Notes: generated by a model from the sequence alone, not told the origin. Counted from the stretch's first letter, positions 32,195 to 41,826 are shown. The stretch: DNA of 64,000 nucleotides from JAEUIZ01 sp046155605 (GCA_046155605.1 JBJXFQ010000019.1:1-64000); one strand, 5' to 3'. Made by a program: numbers and translations.

Positions 32195-33985
32195 CTACAC
32201 CGCCCGCGTCGGCCGCGGCAAGGCCCTTCGATTCACCGACCCCGTCGCACGCCGATCACGCACCACGTCCACGCCAGACCCGTCCTCCGTCAGCCGACCA
32301 AGACAATCACGCAGGCACTCCGCGCCGCGATCCGCCCGCCCCTCCGTCATCGCCATCACACGCATGTACAGCCCGGTCGCCGCTGCCTGTGCCCCGGCGT
32401 CCTCCAACCGCTGCCTCACCGCTTCCAGGTCCACCCCCGCCCCGCTCGCCGCCGCGTCAAACGTCGCCTCCGCCACCGCTCGCTGCTCCGCCGCCTCCCA
32501 CATCGCCGGATCGAGCGACTCCTTGTCCCGATCCGTCAGCGTCGACCACAGGTCCGGATACGCCAGCAGACACCCGAGCGCCAGCTCGCGCGCCGATGGC
32601 TGGCTCGTCGGTCGCGCCGGCTCGCTTGCCGAGCCCGCCGAACGCCCCACCGGCACCGACTGCCACACCGTCGTCTCATCCAGCCCGACCACTTCCGCGA
32701 TCCGTCGAGTGATGAGCCGACGCCGCAAGAGCGGCAAGCGATTGAACCCGATCTGAACAAGCCTCTCCAACTCCTCGCTGATCTTCCGCGACATCACCGC
32801 CGGCCCCGCACCTTCCACCCGCTCCGCCAGCCGCGCGCAGCGGAACTCCAGGAGGTCGCGCGCCGCCGACAACACCTGCCGCAGCACCTCGACCCCACCC
32901 GGCCGCTTGAGCAACTCGTCCGGGTCCTTTGCGTCCGTCACCGACGAGAGGGTCGCGATTCGTACGTCCAAGTCCTCGGCAAAGAAGACCTCGACCGCGC
33001 GATCCGCCGCCTTCATCCCCGCCTCGTCGCCGTCGAAGAGCAGGATCACCGTGTCACAGAGCCGCCGCAGCACTCGCGCGTGCCGCGCCGTCAGCGCCGT
33101 TCCCAGCGTCGCCACGACATTGCTCAGCCCGGCCTGGTGGCACGCGATCGTGTCGGTATAGCCCTCCGTCACCACCGCAACTCGCACCGTCTGAATCGCC
33201 CGCGCCGCCAGGTGCAGCCCGTAGAGCGTCCCTGACTTCTCGAAGATCGCGCTCTCTGGCGAGTTCAGATACTTCGGCTCGTCCTCGGCTTTCAACTTCC
33301 GCGCGCCAAACGCGATCACTCGCCCGAGTTGGTCGTGGATCGGGAATATCAGCCGATTCCGAAACCCGTCGTAGAACGACCCGTCCGACTCGCGCGGCCG
33401 CAGCAGCCCCGTCGCCACGAATGCCGCGTTCGGCATCTGCTTCCCTCGAATCGTCGTCGCCAGCCCATCCCACCGATCCGCGCTCGCGCCCAGCGCGAAC
33501 GCCTCGACCATCTCTGCTGATATGCCCCGCGCCGCAATCGCCTCGCGCGCCGCGCGCCCGTGCTCCCCGTGCCGCAGAATCGCCTGGAAGTAACTCGCCG
33601 CAACCCCGTTCGCCCAGACCAGGTCCGCCCGCGTCGGCCCGGCGTCCGCGCCTTCGGCCGCCGCCTGCGCCGCGCGCGTCCTCGGCAAGAGCGCGATGTT
33701 CGCCCGCTGCGCCAGGTACTCGATCGCCTCGCGGAACTCGAGTTGATGGAATCGCTGCACGAACGCGAACACATCCCCGCCCGCCCCGCACACGAAACAA
33801 TGAAAAATCTGCTTCCCAGGCACCACATGCATCGACGGATCGTGATCGTCGTGGAACGGGCACACCCCCATGAACTCGCGGCCCTTGGCCTTGAGCGACA
33901 CATGTTCCCCGATCACGCGCACGATGTCCGACGCGTCGCGGACTCGCTCTTTCTCCTCATGCCCGGCCCGGCGCAACGCGTCCAT
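32195..33985 (-). CDS. dnaG: DNA primase DnaG
   Basis: A 596-residue primase that makes the RNA primers for chromosome replication. The CHC2 zinc finger is at about 40-68 (VCPFHDDHDPSMHVV, then FHCFVCGAGGDVFAF). The catalytic core has FRNRLIFPIHDQLGRVIAFG and a TOPRIM domain with VAVVTEGYTDTIA and VILLFDGDEAG. The C-terminal helicase-binding part is shorter and less conserved. It precedes rpoD by 26 bases. The rpsU gene that often starts this operon is not present nearby. Confidence 0.96.
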   Translation of the reverse strand: MDALRRAGHEEKERVRDASDIVRVIGEHVSLKAKGREFMGVCPFHDDHDPSMHVVPGKQIFHCFVCGAGGDVFAFVQRFHQLEFREAIEYLAQRANIALLPRTRAAQAAAEGADAGPTRADLVWANGVAASYFQAILRHGEHGRAAREAIAARGISAEMVEAFALGASADRWDGLATTIRGKQMPNAAFVATGLLRPRESDGSFYDGFRNRLIFPIHDQLGRVIAFGARKLKAEDEPKYLNSPESAIFEKSGTLYGLHLAARAIQTVRVAVVTEGYTDTIACHQAGLSNVVATLGTALTARHARVLRRLCDTVILLFDGDEAGMKAADRAVEVFFAEDLDVRIATLSSVTDAKDPDELLKRPGGVEVLRQVLSAARDLLEFRCARLAERVEGAGPAVMSRKISEELERLVQIGFNRLPLLRRRLITRRIAEVVGLDETTVWQSVPVGRSAGSASEPARPTSQPSARELALGCLLAYPDLWSTLTDRDKESLDPAMWEAAEQRAVAEATFDAAASGAGVDLEAVRQRLEDAGAQAAATGLYMRVMAMTEGRADRGAECLRDCLGRLTEDGSGVDVVRDRRATGSVNRRALPRPTRAV

Positions 33986-34406
33986 GGCTACAGCCCCGCG
34001 GGCGCATCAGCGCCTCGCCCACCACACATGTTGGTTCCCACTCCGGCCACCATTCGAGCGCCGACTCGCTCCCGCACGACAACTACGTTTCAACTATTCC
34101 GCGGAGTCGAATCTCGGCCCGATCGCTCGGCAATGGCGTGATCTCGGTTGACTTTGGTGATGCCGCCGAAGCGACGTACCGTGTACCGGACCCAGGTGGA
34201 CGAGCGACGTCCGAACTATTCAACCATAGCACAGGATGCCGGCGATTCCACCCGCCAGTCAGAAAACTCGGCACACTCCCTATTAGACGGACCAGCGGCG
34301 TGGCCACCATACCCCACGCTTCATCTCGGGCACGGTGCCGTCTTCCTTAGGAGAGTTTGCACGCGGCCCTTTGGCCTCTGGTCGCTCTTGCCTCGTACCC
34401 TCCGCC
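33986..34406. other. Intergenic, presumed dnaG promoter region
   Basis: About 420 bases between divergent dnaG and acylphosphatase genes. Locally lower GC (about 34080-34330) is consistent with promoters. I see no supported gene; a 75-codon minus-strand frame at 34083-34310 has no features. Confidence 0.5.
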
Positions 34407-34676
34407 ATGCTCCGCCGTCAGGTCCGATATGTCGGCCGCGTCCAGGGTGTCGGCTTCCGCGCATCCACCAGCCACCTCGCCGCCTCCTTTGCCGTTTCAG
34501 GCTGGGTCCGCAACGAGCCCGATGGCAGCGTCCTCCTCGAAGCCCAAGGCACCCCCGACGAAGTTGATCGATTCCTCGCCGCCGTAGCCAACCGACTCGC
34601 GCGCTACATCCAGTCCGCCTCCACAGCCCATGCCGCTACCGTCCCCGCCGAATCCGGCTTTGCCATCCAACGCTGA
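34407..34676 (+). CDS. Acylphosphatase
   Basis: An 89-residue enzyme that hydrolyses acyl phosphates. The signature VGRVQGVGFRASTSHLAAS holds catalytic R18, and SGWVRNEPDGSV holds N36, both at the family spacing. The C-terminus is a little altered (AESGFAIQR in place of the usual F.I.R). The ATG at 34407 fits the family length; upstream sequence in the frame is not conserved. Confidence 0.93.
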   Translation: MLRRQVRYVGRVQGVGFRASTSHLAASFAVSGWVRNEPDGSVLLEAQGTPDEVDRFLAAVANRLARYIQSASTAHAATVPAESGFAIQR

Positions 34677-34689
34677 TGGCATCAGCGTC

Positions 34690-34827
34690 CCGCCGCGTTC
34701 TTGCCGTCCATCCCCTCGCTCCTCTCCTCTTCCCGTCTCCGTTTCTCCTTCTCTCCGTTTCTCCGTGTCTCGGTATCTCTGTGTTCCTCTTCCACTTCGT
34801 ACTCCGTCCCTTTGTCCCCTTCCCCCC
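34690..34827. repeat. Pyrimidine-rich dispersed repeat (CTCCGT/CTCTGTG type)
   Basis: Between two genes, the plus strand is almost pure C/T with the phrases TCTCCGTTTCTCC, CTCCGTGTCTCGG and TCTCTGTGTTCCTC. The same word family occurs in purine orientation at 44475-44550, 46731-46764, 63508-63575 and 63923-63990 and in this orientation at 47166-47197. It is a short, degenerate interspersed repeat. Confidence 0.65.
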
Positions 34828-35517
34828 ATGCTCATCCTCTTCGACATCGACGCCACCCTCATCAGCACCAGCGGCATCGGCATCGGTGCCATGCTCAACG
34901 CCGGACGCGACCTCTTCGGCCCCGACTTCACCGGCGACGGCGTCCCCTTCGCGGGCCGACTCGATCCCCTCATCATCCGCGACCTCCTCCTGGCCAACGG
35001 GCGCGCGCACACCGCCGATCACATCGCCGCAATGAAACTCGGCTACGCACGCCACCTGGCGCGCGCGCTCGAAACCCCAGGCATCGGGCGCGCGCTCCCC
35101 GGCGTCCTTGATCTTCTCGCGCACCTTCGCGCACAACCGCGGTTCCACCTCGGCCTGCTCACCGGCAACTTCGAGGCCACCGGCGCGCACAAACTCCGCG
35201 CCTGCGGCGTCGAGCCCGACTGGTTCCCGATCCGCGTCTGGGGTGATGAGTCGCCGCACGAGCCGCCGGCGCGCGCACATCTGCCGCCCGTGGCCATGTC
35301 GCGGCACGCGGCGCGCACAGGGAGCGCCATCGATCCATCGCGGGTGGTCATCATCGGCGACACGCCCCACGACGTCGAATGTGCGCGCGCCAACGGCTGC
35401 CGATGCCTCGGCGTCGCCACCGGCAGTTTCAGCGTCGAGGCGCTACGAAACGCCGGGGCGGACATGGCGCTGCCGAATCTTGCCGATCTCGCCGCTGTCC
35501 GCGCGTTTTTGGGCTGA
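34828..35517 (+). CDS. HAD-superfamily phosphatase (PGP-like)
   Basis: A 229-residue hydrolase. Motif I is LILFDIDATLIST (Asp nucleophile and acid D5/D7, with A in place of the common G), motif II is LGLLTGNFE, and motif IV is VVIIGDTPHDVECARA. A helical cap lies at residues 15-90. The layout is that of phosphoglycolate-phosphatase-like HAD enzymes, but the substrate is unknown. The ATG at 34828 starts right at motif I; an upstream extension would be encoded by the pyrimidine-rich repeat and is not credible. Confidence 0.88.
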   Translation: MLILFDIDATLISTSGIGIGAMLNAGRDLFGPDFTGDGVPFAGRLDPLIIRDLLLANGRAHTADHIAAMKLGYARHLARALETPGIGRALPGVLDLLAHLRAQPRFHLGLLTGNFEATGAHKLRACGVEPDWFPIRVWGDESPHEPPARAHLPPVAMSRHAARTGSAIDPSRVVIIGDTPHDVECARANGCRCLGVATGSFSVEALRNAGADMALPNLADLAAVRAFLG

Positions 35518-35549
35518 GCCAACGTGATCCGCGGCTCCTGGCACGCGGC

Positions 35550-36971
35550 TTACGGCCCGCATCCCGCCGCGAACTTGGTCTGGTAGCAGATGAAATCGGC
35601 GATGTCGATCGTCGCGTCCACGGTGCAGTTGGCGTAGGGGTCTTTGGCGGCAAACATGTTCACATAGCACACGAAATCGGCGACGGTCAGCGTGCGGTCG
35701 AGGTCGCAATCGGCGTAGCAGTTCGGACAGCCGACCCACTGGGCGTACTTCGGCACGACGCCGGCACCGGCCATGGTCGCGCCGACGAAAAGCGACGGGC
35801 CGCGGCGAGGATCGTTCATCACCTGGAGGCTATTGGGACGCGGGCCGTGCTGTGGGTAGGGGATGCCCGCGCCGAGGGGCTCCCACGTTTTGCCGTCGAA
35901 GCGTGCGATGCCGCTGGCGGCGACGCCCTGGACATTGCCCCAGCCGCCGGTGATGTAAAGCGCCGGCCCGCGTCCGTCGTCGAAGACCGCGATGCCGTTG
36001 ACGGTGGTGAGAGTCTTCGGCGGCACAATGACGCTCGGGATGATGCTCCAGGTGGTGCCGTCCCACTTGTTGAGGAAGCCGGGTCCCTGCCCGTTGATCC
36101 ATCCGCCGCCATTGCTGCAATAGAGCGCCGGCCCGCTGCCATCGTCGAAGGTGACGCAGTTGAAGTCGGAACTCTCGCGCGTCACCAACCCGGGGTACGG
36201 GGCGTGCCACTGCTGGCCGTCCCACTTGGCGAAGCGCCGGGCCTGGACACCGTTGATCGCCGTGAAATCGCCGAAGGCGTAGAGGGCGAGGCCGTTGCCG
36301 TCGTCGAACGGAACCAGCGTCAGCGGCCCGAAACCACCGGTGACCGCACCGATCACCTCCCAGTTGTCGCCGGTCCACCGCGTGACGTCGTAATACGACG
36401 ACTTGAGAGACTGGGCAAGCGTCCCGTAGACTCGCGGGCCGTCGCCAAGGTTCAGGGTCATCACCGGCCAGCCCTCCATGCCGGTCTCTCCTGGGAGTGG
36501 CCCGACGACGAGGCCATCGTGCGTGGGCACCCATTCGATTCCGGTCCAGCGCTTGATCCAGCCGTGATAGTTGACCGCGATGCCGGAAGCCGGGTCATTC
36601 GTCCGAGCGTCATCCGCGCCGTACAAGTAGAGTGAACGAGTTCCATCCAGATCAAGCACGACCATGCCGTACAGGCCTATGTAGAGCGACAACCCCCGCT
36701 CGCCGCGCTTGGCGATCACCTCCCACGTCCCGCTGCGCCAACGAAAGATGCCTGTGTACGTCCCCCCTCCCCCCCCAGGGTTCAATGCCATCAGATAGAG
36801 CCCGTCGCCGAAGCCGTCGTTGAAGACCAGGGTTTGAAAGAAGATGTTCGCGTTCACCGGCCCCGTGGAAGCCCAGTACGGCTGGCTATTCTGCGCGTAC
36901 GAAGGAGCGGGGGACAACACCAGGCCGGCAGCGACCAACACGATGAGATGAATGATCAGTGGGCGTGACAT
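35550..36971 (-). CDS. Secreted propeller-like protein with C-terminal dockerin-type repeats
   Basis: A 473-residue exported protein. The signal peptide is LIVLVAAGLVLSPAPSYA (cleavage near 26). The body has repeated units of about 50-60 residues with FDDGNGLALYAFGDFTAING-like and W-DG-tQW patterns (FAKWDGQQWHAPY, LNKWDGTTWSIIP, IARFDGKTWEPLG), as in beta-propeller proteins. The C-terminus (about 415-473) has two Cys-rich EF-hand-like repeats, NCYADCDLDRTLTVADFVCY and YANCTVDATIDIADFICYQT, a dockerin-like module common at the C-termini of secreted Phycisphaerae proteins. It encodes a Gly run (LNPGGGGGTYTG) from a C-rich tract that stays in frame here. Confidence 0.85.
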   Translation of the reverse strand: MSRPLIIHLIVLVAAGLVLSPAPSYAQNSQPYWASTGPVNANIFFQTLVFNDGFGDGLYLMALNPGGGGGTYTGIFRWRSGTWEVIAKRGERGLSLYIGLYGMVVLDLDGTRSLYLYGADDARTNDPASGIAVNYHGWIKRWTGIEWVPTHDGLVVGPLPGETGMEGWPVMTLNLGDGPRVYGTLAQSLKSSYYDVTRWTGDNWEVIGAVTGGFGPLTLVPFDDGNGLALYAFGDFTAINGVQARRFAKWDGQQWHAPYPGLVTRESSDFNCVTFDDGSGPALYCSNGGGWINGQGPGFLNKWDGTTWSIIPSVIVPPKTLTTVNGIAVFDDGRGPALYITGGWGNVQGVAASGIARFDGKTWEPLGAGIPYPQHGPRPNSLQVMNDPRRGPSLFVGATMAGAGVVPKYAQWVGCPNCYADCDLDRTLTVADFVCYVNMFAAKDPYANCTVDATIDIADFICYQTKFAAGCGP

Positions 36972-37017
36972 GGTTTCTCCAAGCGTCGGAGCGTGGTTGC
37001 GAAGCGCGGTTCTGAAC

Positions 37018-38633
37018 TCAGGGTTCGGGGTTGGCGTCGTCGTAGCGTCGGGTGCCCCAGTCTGCCGCGGAAGATGCCGCGGTCGCGGTGCCCGTGGTGA
37101 AGATGCTCCAGACGTTCACGTTGCTCTCCACCCACTGTCGGCACCCGAGCGCGAGCGCGACATCGTCGTAATCGGCTCGGTTGTAGATGGCGGTCCACTT
37201 CGGGCTTTGCGTTGTGGTGGTCACAAATGCGTTGTACCGCAGTAGGACGTAGTTTGCATGGGCGTCGTTGGCACTCTGCACGGCACCGACGACATAGACG
37301 TTCGGACTTTGAATCGGAACCTGGTTTTCAGTCGCAGACAAGCCCACGCTCACGGCAAGCCCGCGATCGGGTCCGAGCGTGCTTGGCCCGGCGACGATGC
37401 TCGACCAGTCGTAGGTAAAGCCAATGCCGTCATCATCGCGTTGAATCGTGTAGACATTCGCGCGACCATTCACGGTGTTCGAGCCCGTGATCCACACGAA
37501 CGAGAACGGGTCGCTCTCGGAACTGCCGGCGTCTGCAATCGCCATCACGGCCGTCGGGATGTCCATCCCCGTCTGATTGACTTCTTCCGCCCATCGCTGG
37601 GTGAGGCTGCCATCACCGTTCACGAGATACGACTCGGTGTAATAGTCCGAATCCGCCACTGAAGACGGGTAGCAATGGCCGCTGATGAGAAGGTGCGGGT
37701 AAGTGCGGGGCACTTCCCAATCCGTGCTCCACCCACCCGGGTTGGCGAAGACCGTGGCCTTGCAATGCTGCGAGGCGGCTCCGAAAGGCGTGAGGTTGGC
37801 GATCTGGGCGCTGTTGCCGTTCTGCCAGCCGACGATCTTGTATTTCAGGACGCCGCTGACGGTGGTGGTGCCGCCGATGTAGATGAACGTGCCGCCCTGG
37901 CTGGTGCTCGAGCCGGAGATGGCAACGCCGACGGGCACATCATCCACCGTGCCCGAACTGGTCCAGATGCCGCCGAAGGCGGTGGTGCCGTTGCTCGTGT
38001 TCAGCGCGCAGGCCTTCATGTCGCGGCCCGAGCCCTTCCGATCGATGCCCACGGCGACATAGTTCTCATTGGCACCGACGGAGAGGCCGACGCAGCGGTC
38101 GTCGTCCTGGCGATCCGCGTCCTCCGAGTCATCGTCGTCGATGACCTTGGACCACGCCAAATCCATCGCGCCCGTCGTGTAGTTGGCCTGGAAGCAGATG
38201 ACGAAGACTCGCTTCAGGCCGTTGACCGGAACCTCGCCCGCAACGTAGACGCGAACATAGTCGATGGACGGGTTGGCGAAGACGTCCATGTGCGTGGCGG
38301 TGTAAAGCGTGGCCTCAGGGTCGATGGCGGGCCATTGGCCGTCGCCGATGATGCCCGTGCCGCTCGGATTCTCTCGTGTGTAGCGGACGACGCGGACGAC
38401 GGAAGCGGTTGACGAGTACTTGACCGTGCCGGCAACGTAGAGCGAGCCGTCCGCCTCCATGCAACCCACCGGGGTATCGATCTGGGCCGACAACTGGCTC
38501 GTGGGGTAGGGACGAGTCCAGACGGGCGTCTGGGCGACCGCCGTGCTCACGAAGCCATCACCTCCTCCCCCCCCCCCCCCAAACAAAATACTGCCGCCAC
38601 GAGGCCGAGGACGCTGCCGAAGCACTTCTTCAT
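37018..38633 (-). CDS. Exported propeller-like protein, frame broken at a poly-G tract near the signal peptide
   Basis: The natural start is the ATG at 38633, with AAAGGAGAG upstream, giving the signal peptide MKKCFGSVLGLVAAVFCLGG. A run of 14 C on the plus strand (38567-38580) then puts the frame into a stop, while the main body continues in another frame as GGDGFVSTAVAQTPVWTRPY to 37018. One additional G would restore a protein of about 539 residues. The body has propeller-like repeats (YVAGTVKYSS, VYVAGEVPVNG, YIGGTTTVSG, VYVVGAVQSA). No domain of known activity is seen. It is probably a secreted protein; the 621-codon frame extending to 38883 is not the true start. Confidence 0.75.
38567..38580. 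repeat. 14-base C/G homopolymer at signal-peptide frameshift
   Basis: A pure run of 14 C directly after the signal-peptide codons of the secreted protein at 37018-38633. It is the second gene in the window that is broken at a G tract and, like the kinase at 15031-15045, is one base short of restoring the frame. Confidence 0.95.
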
Positions 38634-38778
38634 CGTTGCTCTCCTTTCGCGGTTCGTTTGAATGCCACATCGGGCACGACGCCACACAGGTCGAGACACC
38701 TGCACTATACCAGATCGTGGCAAAACGCAAGAGCAAGCGGCGGGATTCTCTAGTTAAATTTGCTGGAATGTGAGCACG

Positions 38779-38804
38779 TTCACCGGACACGAGGGTCCGG
38801 TGAA
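38779..38804 (-). terminator. Hairpin after the PpiC-type gene
   Basis: TTCACCGGAC and GTCCGGTGAA form a perfect 10-bp stem with a 6-base loop, 40 bases past the stop of the PpiC-type gene. It is followed on the minus strand by AT-rich sequence, though not a clean U-run. It probably terminates that gene before the secreted-protein promoter. Confidence 0.65.
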
Positions 38805-38843
38805 TGCTCGAGCGGATAGCGACCGCGGCTAGCGCGGGTGGGG

Positions 38844-39812
38844 CTACCTCGTCTGTGACTTGCGCAGCGCGCTCGCGCTCCAATCAAGCGAGCGGTCGAG
38901 AATCGAAAGTTGTGCGGCATCGAAGAGCCTCTGGGCCTCTCGATCCATCGCGAGGCGTTCCTTGCGAAGGCGGATCGCGGCGCGGGCACGCGGTGCTTCG
39001 GCCTCGGCGTTGGCGTCGTCGGCGGGCCACTGCTCCTCGCAGAGCGCGATGGCGAAGCCACGTTCGAGGGCGATGATCGGCGAGAGGTCGCCCGGTGCCA
39101 TCGTCGCGAGCGCCTGACGCAGCGCGATCGGATAGGTCGGGTCGGCGTGGTTGATGGGCTCGAGGAGTCCGCCGCGATCGGCCGAAAAGTCGGTGGACTC
39201 GGCGGTGGCGGCTTCGATGAAACGAGCGCGAGTCTGCGCGGGATCGGCGGCGATCCGCTCGCGCAGCGCGGCGGCATCGGCGCTGGCGGGCGTCGTAATG
39301 ATGCGTGCGCGGGTGCGTGGGCCGTGATTGATAAGAAAGGCCTCCGCCACTTCGTCGTCGGAGACGGTGACAGACGCGGCGACGAGTCGACGGAGTTTGG
39401 CGGTTCGCTTCAGGAGCGCGGCGTAGCGGTGCTCGCCGAGCCCGCGCGATTGGCGGATCGTCGCGAGCACTCGATCGGCGTCGGCCATGCCGATGTCGGC
39501 TTCGCGGAGCATCGCGTCGGCGAGGTAGCGCCCCTCGGCCGCGACGTCATCGTCGGAGATGGCCTGGCCGGCGCGCGCGAGTTCGGCGTCGAGGAGCATG
39601 TCGAGCGCGACATCGCGGAGCGCGAGGCCACCGGCGGATTCGAGGAGAGCGGGACGCAGCGCGTCAAAGGTGATCGGCAGGCCGTTGACGAGCGCGACGG
39701 GCCGATCGCTCGTGGACCGATCCACGGGCGACCGCAAACTCGACGCGGGCGAGAGTCGATCCTGAGACGAACAGCCGGCGAGCAGCACCAGAACGATCGC
39801 GGGGCGAATCAT
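38844..39812 (-). CDS. PpiC/SurA-type peptidyl-prolyl isomerase lipoprotein
   Basis: A 322-residue exported foldase-like protein. The N-terminus MIRPAIVLVLLAGCSS is a lipoprotein signal with lipobox LAGC. A SurA-like helical N-domain follows (VALVNGLPITFDALRPALLE). The parvulin-type domain lies at about 175-265 (RARIITTPASADAAALRERI, FSADRGGLLEPINH, LSPIIALERGFAIALCEE). It would act outside the inner membrane on protein folding. Start at ATG 39812 gives a short lipoprotein signal; ATG 39833 is possible. It is divergent from rnhA by 28 bases. Helical C-terminus with IRLRKERLAMDREAQRLFD. Confidence 0.83.
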   Translation of the reverse strand: MIRPAIVLVLLAGCSSQDRLSPASSLRSPVDRSTSDRPVALVNGLPITFDALRPALLESAGGLALRDVALDMLLDAELARAGQAISDDDVAAEGRYLADAMLREADIGMADADRVLATIRQSRGLGEHRYAALLKRTAKLRRLVAASVTVSDDEVAEAFLINHGPRTRARIITTPASADAAALRERIAADPAQTRARFIEAATAESTDFSADRGGLLEPINHADPTYPIALRQALATMAPGDLSPIIALERGFAIALCEEQWPADDANAEAEAPRARAAIRLRKERLAMDREAQRLFDAAQLSILDRSLDWSASALRKSQTR

Positions 39813-39840
39813 GGTCGAGGGTAGCGATACCATCGTCGGC

Positions 39841-40344
39841 ATGGCCAAGGCACCAGAGTCCAAGACACCCGAACGAACATCCGCCGCGGATGATCTGCCG
39901 CTGATCGAACTTTTCACTGACGGCGCCTGCTCGGGGAACCCTGGGCCGGGGGGCTGGGCATACATCCTTCGGCACCCGGCGTCGGGCAAGAGCGTGGAGG
40001 GCTCTGGTGCGGAGGTGATGACGACGAACAACCGGATGGAGTTGATGGGCGCGATCGAGGGGCTCAGCGCGATCAAGAGGCCGAGCCGGGTCGAGTTGTT
40101 CGCTGATTCGCAGTACGTCGTGAAGGGGCTGGACTCGTGGCTGAAGGCGTGGAAATCGCGCGGGTGGCGGACGGCGGACAAGAGGCCGGTGCTGAACCTG
40201 GACCTGTGGAAGCGACTAGACGAGTTGTCCGCGCTGCACACGGTGCGTACGCACTGGGTTCGGGGGCACAACGAGTACCCCGAGAACGAGCGGTGCGATG
40301 AGTTGGCGGTAGCGGCACGCGAGGCGTTGGTTCGAGGTGAGTAG
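39841..40344 (+). CDS. rnhA: Ribonuclease HI
   Basis: A 167-residue enzyme that cleaves RNA in RNA-DNA hybrids. The carboxylate set is present: IELFTDGACSGNPGPGGWAY (first Asp), TTNNRMELMGAIEGL (Glu), LFADSQYVVKGL (second Asp) and NERCDELAVAAA-like NERCDELAVAAR (final Asp), with HWVRGHN before it. The N-terminus carries about 28 extra residues (MAKAPESKTPERTSAADDLP) before the fold. The ATG at 39841 is chosen; an in-frame GTG-type start upstream overlaps the divergent gene. Confidence 0.96.
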   Translation: MAKAPESKTPERTSAADDLPLIELFTDGACSGNPGPGGWAYILRHPASGKSVEGSGAEVMTTNNRMELMGAIEGLSAIKRPSRVELFADSQYVVKGLDSWLKAWKSRGWRTADKRPVLNLDLWKRLDELSALHTVRTHWVRGHNEYPENERCDELAVAAREALVRGE

Positions 40345-40527
40345 CGGGCTGGTCAGCGATTCGGGCATCTGTCGTTATCGGACCGCGAAGCGCGAGAGTT
40401 GCGCAAAGATGGCGGGCCGGAGAGGAGAGGCAAAGGGATGAGTTCTATTATTGCATCCTCACGTGCCGGGGGGTGTTGTGCGCACGGCACACGGCGGATC
40501 CTGAACCACTTTGTCGAGAGGGAAAGC

Positions 40528-41826
40528 ATGAAGAAGTCTGTGATTCTGAGCGCGGTTGTGTCGGCGTTTGCGATCGCGGCGGCCTCAGGCCAGCCCGTGC
40601 CGTTCACGGCGGGGAGCCTGGTCGTCCACCAGACGGGCGTCGACGGGGGCGCGACCGCGTTGACGAGCGCTGCGACCCGTGGCTTCCTGAAGGAGATCAC
40701 GGTCGGCGGCACGATCGTCCAGACGATCGACCTGCCGTTCCTTGCAGCGGCGAGCGGGAATCGCGCGCTGAATAACAGCGGCTCAGCGACATCTGAGGGC
40801 GCGATGACGCTCTCGGCCGACGGTCGCTTCCTCGTCGTCGTCGGCTACAACGCTGACGCGGGCACCGCTGGCGTGGTTGCCACGGCTGCCGCCACGGTCA
40901 ATCGCGTGGTGGGCCTGATCGACTGCAACGGCATCATCGATTCGACAACGGCGTTTGGCGATGGCTACGACGCCAACAACATCCGATCCGCGACCTCGAG
41001 CAACGGCACGGATATCTGGACCGCCGGGACGGCCACGGGCACGCTGGGCGGCATCCGTTACCTTGTTCGGGCCGGCACGACGTCGGTGGCCGTCACCGCG
41101 CCGAATCTCCCCACGAACACGCGGTACGTGAACATCGCGGCGGGTCAGTTGTACACGTCGTCGGCGTCGGGCAACTTCCTGGGCGTGAGCACGGTGGGCA
41201 CGGGCCTTCCGACGACGGCGGGACAGACGATCACGCTGCTCCCGGGCTTCCCGGTGCCGCCGGTGACCCCGACGCCGAGCACATATGACTTCTGGTTTGC
41301 GGACGCGAACACGCTGTATGTCGCGGACGATCGTTCGATCGCCAACGGCGGCGGCGTGCAGAAGTGGACGCTCAGCGCGGGGACGTGGTCGCTGGCGTAC
41401 ACGCTGAACACGGGCATCACGGTCGGGACGCGGGCGCTCGCCGGCACCGTCGTCGCCGGGACGCCGGTGATTTACGCGACGACCGCGACGGCCAACGCGG
41501 CCGCCGGCAACGCCCTCGTCACGGTGACGGACACGGGCGCGGCCTCGGCGTTCTCGACGATCGCGACCTCGGGCGCGAACACCTGGTGGACGGGCGTGGA
41601 CTTCGCGCCGGTGTGCTCGAACCCCGGCCCGACGTGCTATGCCAACTGCGATGCCTCGACGACCGTGCCGTTCCTCAACGTGAATGACTTCACCTGCTTC
41701 CTCAATGCCTTCGCGGCCGGTGCCAGTTATGCCAACTGCGATGCCAGCACCACGGCTCCGGTGCTCAACGTCAACGACTTCACCTGCTTCCTCAACGCCT
41801 TCGCGGCCGGCTGCTCGGCGCCATAA
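40528..41826 (+). CDS. Secreted protein with C-terminal dockerin-like repeats
   Basis: A 432-residue exported protein. The signal peptide is KKSVILSAVVSAFAIAAASG (cleavage near residue 22) and the start has GAGAGGGAAAG upstream. The body is Thr/Ala/Gly-rich and beta-propeller-like (GSLVVHQTGVDGGATALTSA, YVADDRSIANGGGVQKWTLS). The last 60 residues are two nearly identical Cys-rich repeats, CYANCDASTTVPFLNVNDF and YANCDASTTAPVLNVNDF, each followed by TCFLNAFAAG. These are the dockerin-like modules also found at the end of 35550-36971. Followed by a good terminator. Confidence 0.88.
   Translation: MKKSVILSAVVSAFAIAAASGQPVPFTAGSLVVHQTGVDGGATALTSAATRGFLKEITVGGTIVQTIDLPFLAAASGNRALNNSGSATSEGAMTLSADGRFLVVVGYNADAGTAGVVATAAATVNRVVGLIDCNGIIDSTTAFGDGYDANNIRSATSSNGTDIWTAGTATGTLGGIRYLVRAGTTSVAVTAPNLPTNTRYVNIAAGQLYTSSASGNFLGVSTVGTGLPTTAGQTITLLPGFPVPPVTPTPSTYDFWFADANTLYVADDRSIANGGGVQKWTLSAGTWSLAYTLNTGITVGTRALAGTVVAGTPVIYATTATANAAAGNALVTVTDTGAASAFSTIATSGANTWWTGVDFAPVCSNPGPTCYANCDASTTVPFLNVNDFTCFLNAFAAGASYANCDASTTAPVLNVNDFTCFLNAFAAGCSAP

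Noticed and set aside
30123..32756. 877-codon plus-strand frame over rpoD and the dnaG 3-prime end
   Set aside because: Antisense to rpoD and dnaG, His/Arg/Leu-rich, no start signal.
36762..36776. C-rich tract in the secreted propeller gene as another slippage site
   Set aside because: It is interrupted by a T and the gene is in frame across it.
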